DNA from: DASSTY01 sp035760645 | GTDB taxonomy: Bacteria > Gemmatimonadota > Gemmatimonadetes > Gemmatimonadales > GWC2-71-9 | Length of the DNA stretch: 10,012 nucleotides | Assembly (NCBI GenBank): GCA_035760645.1 | Contig: DASTSO010000149.1 | Coordinates: 1-10,012 of the forward strand | Reading direction: 5' to 3' | Part shown: positions 8,865 to 10,012 of the stretch, piece by piece | Layout: every line of letters begins with the position of its first letter | Position numbering within the stretch: the stretch's first letter is position 1 | Program-made: the position numbers and the translations under genes | The notes under the pieces: model-generated | The model's database searches: none | What the model saw: only the letters and a program-made list of their open reading frames with translations | What the model was told of the DNA's origin: nothing

Positions 8865-10012
8865 CTAGACGCGCGCCCCGGGGGCGGCAACTCGGGCGGC
8901 GGGGTCTGCCTCGCGCCCCCGCGCCGCGATCGGCCACGCGGTCTCGATGCGCTCGCCGCGGAGGCCATACGCGACGTCGAACGTGCTCACGGCGACGCAG
9001 ACGTGGTTGGGGACGATGCGCACCTGCTCGCCGACCGCGGGGCGCCAGTCGGTGTGCGAGAGGTCGAGGGTGCCGTGCTCCTCGGAGAGCGCGGTGACGG
9101 CGACGTCGGGGCGGTCGAGCAGCGCGCCGTAGCCCGCGGTGCCGGCGCCGTGCAGGCCGGCGCCCTCGACGCCCCGGATCGGCTCGCGGCCCAGCGCCTT
9201 GGTGCCGGCGTCCACCACCGCCTGGCCCGGCACCGCGGTGCTCACGACGGTGGCGAGCACGCTGGCGGCGCAGTCGGCCCACGCGCACGCGCCGATCGCC
9301 GCGGTGGTGCGGTCGTTGTAGACGTAGGTGCCGGGGCGGATCTCCGTCACCTGCGGGAGCTCGTGACTGCGCCAGAGGGTCGGCGTGCTCCCGCCGCTCA
9401 CCACCGGGGGCCGGAGCCCCGCGCGCGCGAGCGCCGCCACGGCGCGCTCGAGCCGCTCGGCCACGCGCGCGAGCGCCTCGTCCTGCTCCGCCGCGGGCCC
9501 GCGCACGTGCCCCGGATAGAAGGCGATGCCGCGCAGCTCGAGCGGCGCGCTCCCCGCCACGCAGCGCGCGAGCGCGACGAGCTCGTCGTCGCTCGCCACA
9601 CCCACGCGCCCCATCCCCGCATCGAGCTCGACGTAGACGCCCACCGGCCGCCCGGCCTCGCGCGCGCCGGCCGCGAGGGACTCGATCGCCCCGAGCGAGT
9701 CGAGGGCGACGGTGAGCCGCACCCGCCGGGGCAGCGCGAGCAGCCGCCGGAGCCGCGCCGGGCCCACCGGCGGGTAGGCGACGAGCAGGTCGTCGCCCAC
9801 GGCGCTCATCACCTCCGCCTCCCGCGGCGTGGCGCAGGTGAGCCCCGCCGCCCCGCGCGCGAGCTGCTGCGCCGCGATCCCGGGCGACTTGTGCGTCTTC
9901 ACGTGCGGCCGGAGGGCGAGGCCGTGCCCCGCCGCATACGCCGCGGCGCGGTCGAGGTTCCGCTCCATGCGGTCGAGGTCCACCACGAGCGCGGGGGTCT
10001 CGAGCGCCGCCG
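8865..10012 (-). CDS. D-threonine aldolase / D-serine dehydratase-like PLP enzyme (alanine racemase N-terminal fold), 5' end outside window
   Basis: At least 381 residues are visible; the start lies beyond the right edge. The first visible residues read LETPALVVDLDRMERN, the usual start of this family, so only a few residues are missing. The frame stays open to the edge, and the GTG at 9986 is internal. The PLP Schiff-base lysine is in RPHVKTHKS (codon 9899-9897). The C-terminal metal site is PNHVC (His at 9005-9003, Cys at 8999-8997). Characterised D-serine dehydratases use His-x-Cys for zinc, while D-threonine aldolases such as the Alcaligenes enzyme use His-x-Asp, so the dehydratase type is mildly favoured. 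The enzyme would either split D-3-hydroxy amino acids to glycine and an aldehyde, or deaminate D-serine to pyruvate. The lipoprotein gene starts 115 bases downstream on the same strand; that gap shows no convincing promoter or terminator. Confidence 0.87.
   Translation of the reverse strand, partial: AALETPALVVDLDRMERNLDRAAAYAAGHGLALRPHVKTHKSPGIAAQQLARGAAGLTCATPREAEVMSAVGDDLLVAYPPVGPARLRRLLALPRRVRLTVALDSLGAIESLAAGAREAGRPVGVYVELDAGMGRVGVASDDELVALARCVAGSAPLELRGIAFYPGHVRGPAAEQDEALARVAERLERAVAALARAGLRPPVVSGGSTPTLWRSHELPQVTEIRPGTYVYNDRTTAAIGACAWADCAASVLATVVSTAVPGQAVVDAGTKALGREPIRGVEGAGLHGAGTAGYGALLDRPDVAVTALSEEHGTLDLSHTDWRPAVGEQVRIVPNHVCVAVSTFDVAYGLRGERIETAWPIAARGREADPAARVAAPGARV

Overview
This is a very GC-rich, almost fully coding bacterial chromosome segment. 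It has seven recognisable protein genes: five complete, one cut at the left edge and one cut at the right edge. There are no RNA genes, mobile elements or CRISPR arrays. The GC-saturated third positions, the GTG starts, a RamB/ScfR-type regulator beside isocitrate lyase, and a secreted lipoprotein joining Cys-paired repeats to a TolB-like propeller would fit Gemmatimonadota or a similar high-GC soil or aquatic lineage. That assignment is an inference; no marker gene proves it.

From about 3860 down to 1 on the minus strand lies a tightly coupled serine-biosynthesis operon. It runs serA (3-phosphoglycerate dehydrogenase), a FAD-linked 2-hydroxyacid oxidase of the GlcD/D2HGDH superfamily, a eukaryote-like phosphoserine phosphatase (serB), and the first 41 codons of a class V aminotransferase that probably does the SerC step. 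Every junction is a 4-base ATGA or GTGA overlap. The oxidase is the unusual member. It may be a D-2-hydroxyglutarate dehydrogenase that pulls the unfavourable SerA reaction forward, as described for Pseudomonas.

Upstream of serA is a 154-base gap holding two strong hairpins and a 26-bp tandem repeat that copies the 3' end of the preceding gene, aceA. Isocitrate lyase (aceA, minus strand) is divergent from a RamB-like XRE/ScfR regulator (plus strand). The shared promoter region of roughly 200 bases carries several dyads and direct repeats that are candidate operators. The likely logic is acetate or fatty-acid control of the glyoxylate shunt by the regulator.

The regulator ends in a hairpin that contains its stop codon. 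A perfect 28-bp palindrome then separates it from a convergent minus-strand gene. That gene encodes a 553-residue lipoprotein with three Cys-paired beta-type repeats and a PD40 (TolB-like) propeller. Upstream of it, and running off the right edge, is a fold-type III PLP enzyme of the D-threonine aldolase / D-serine dehydratase family. Much of the window concerns C2/C3 metabolism (glyoxylate, serine, D-hydroxy or D-amino acids), though only the serA operon and the aceA-regulator pair are convincingly linked.
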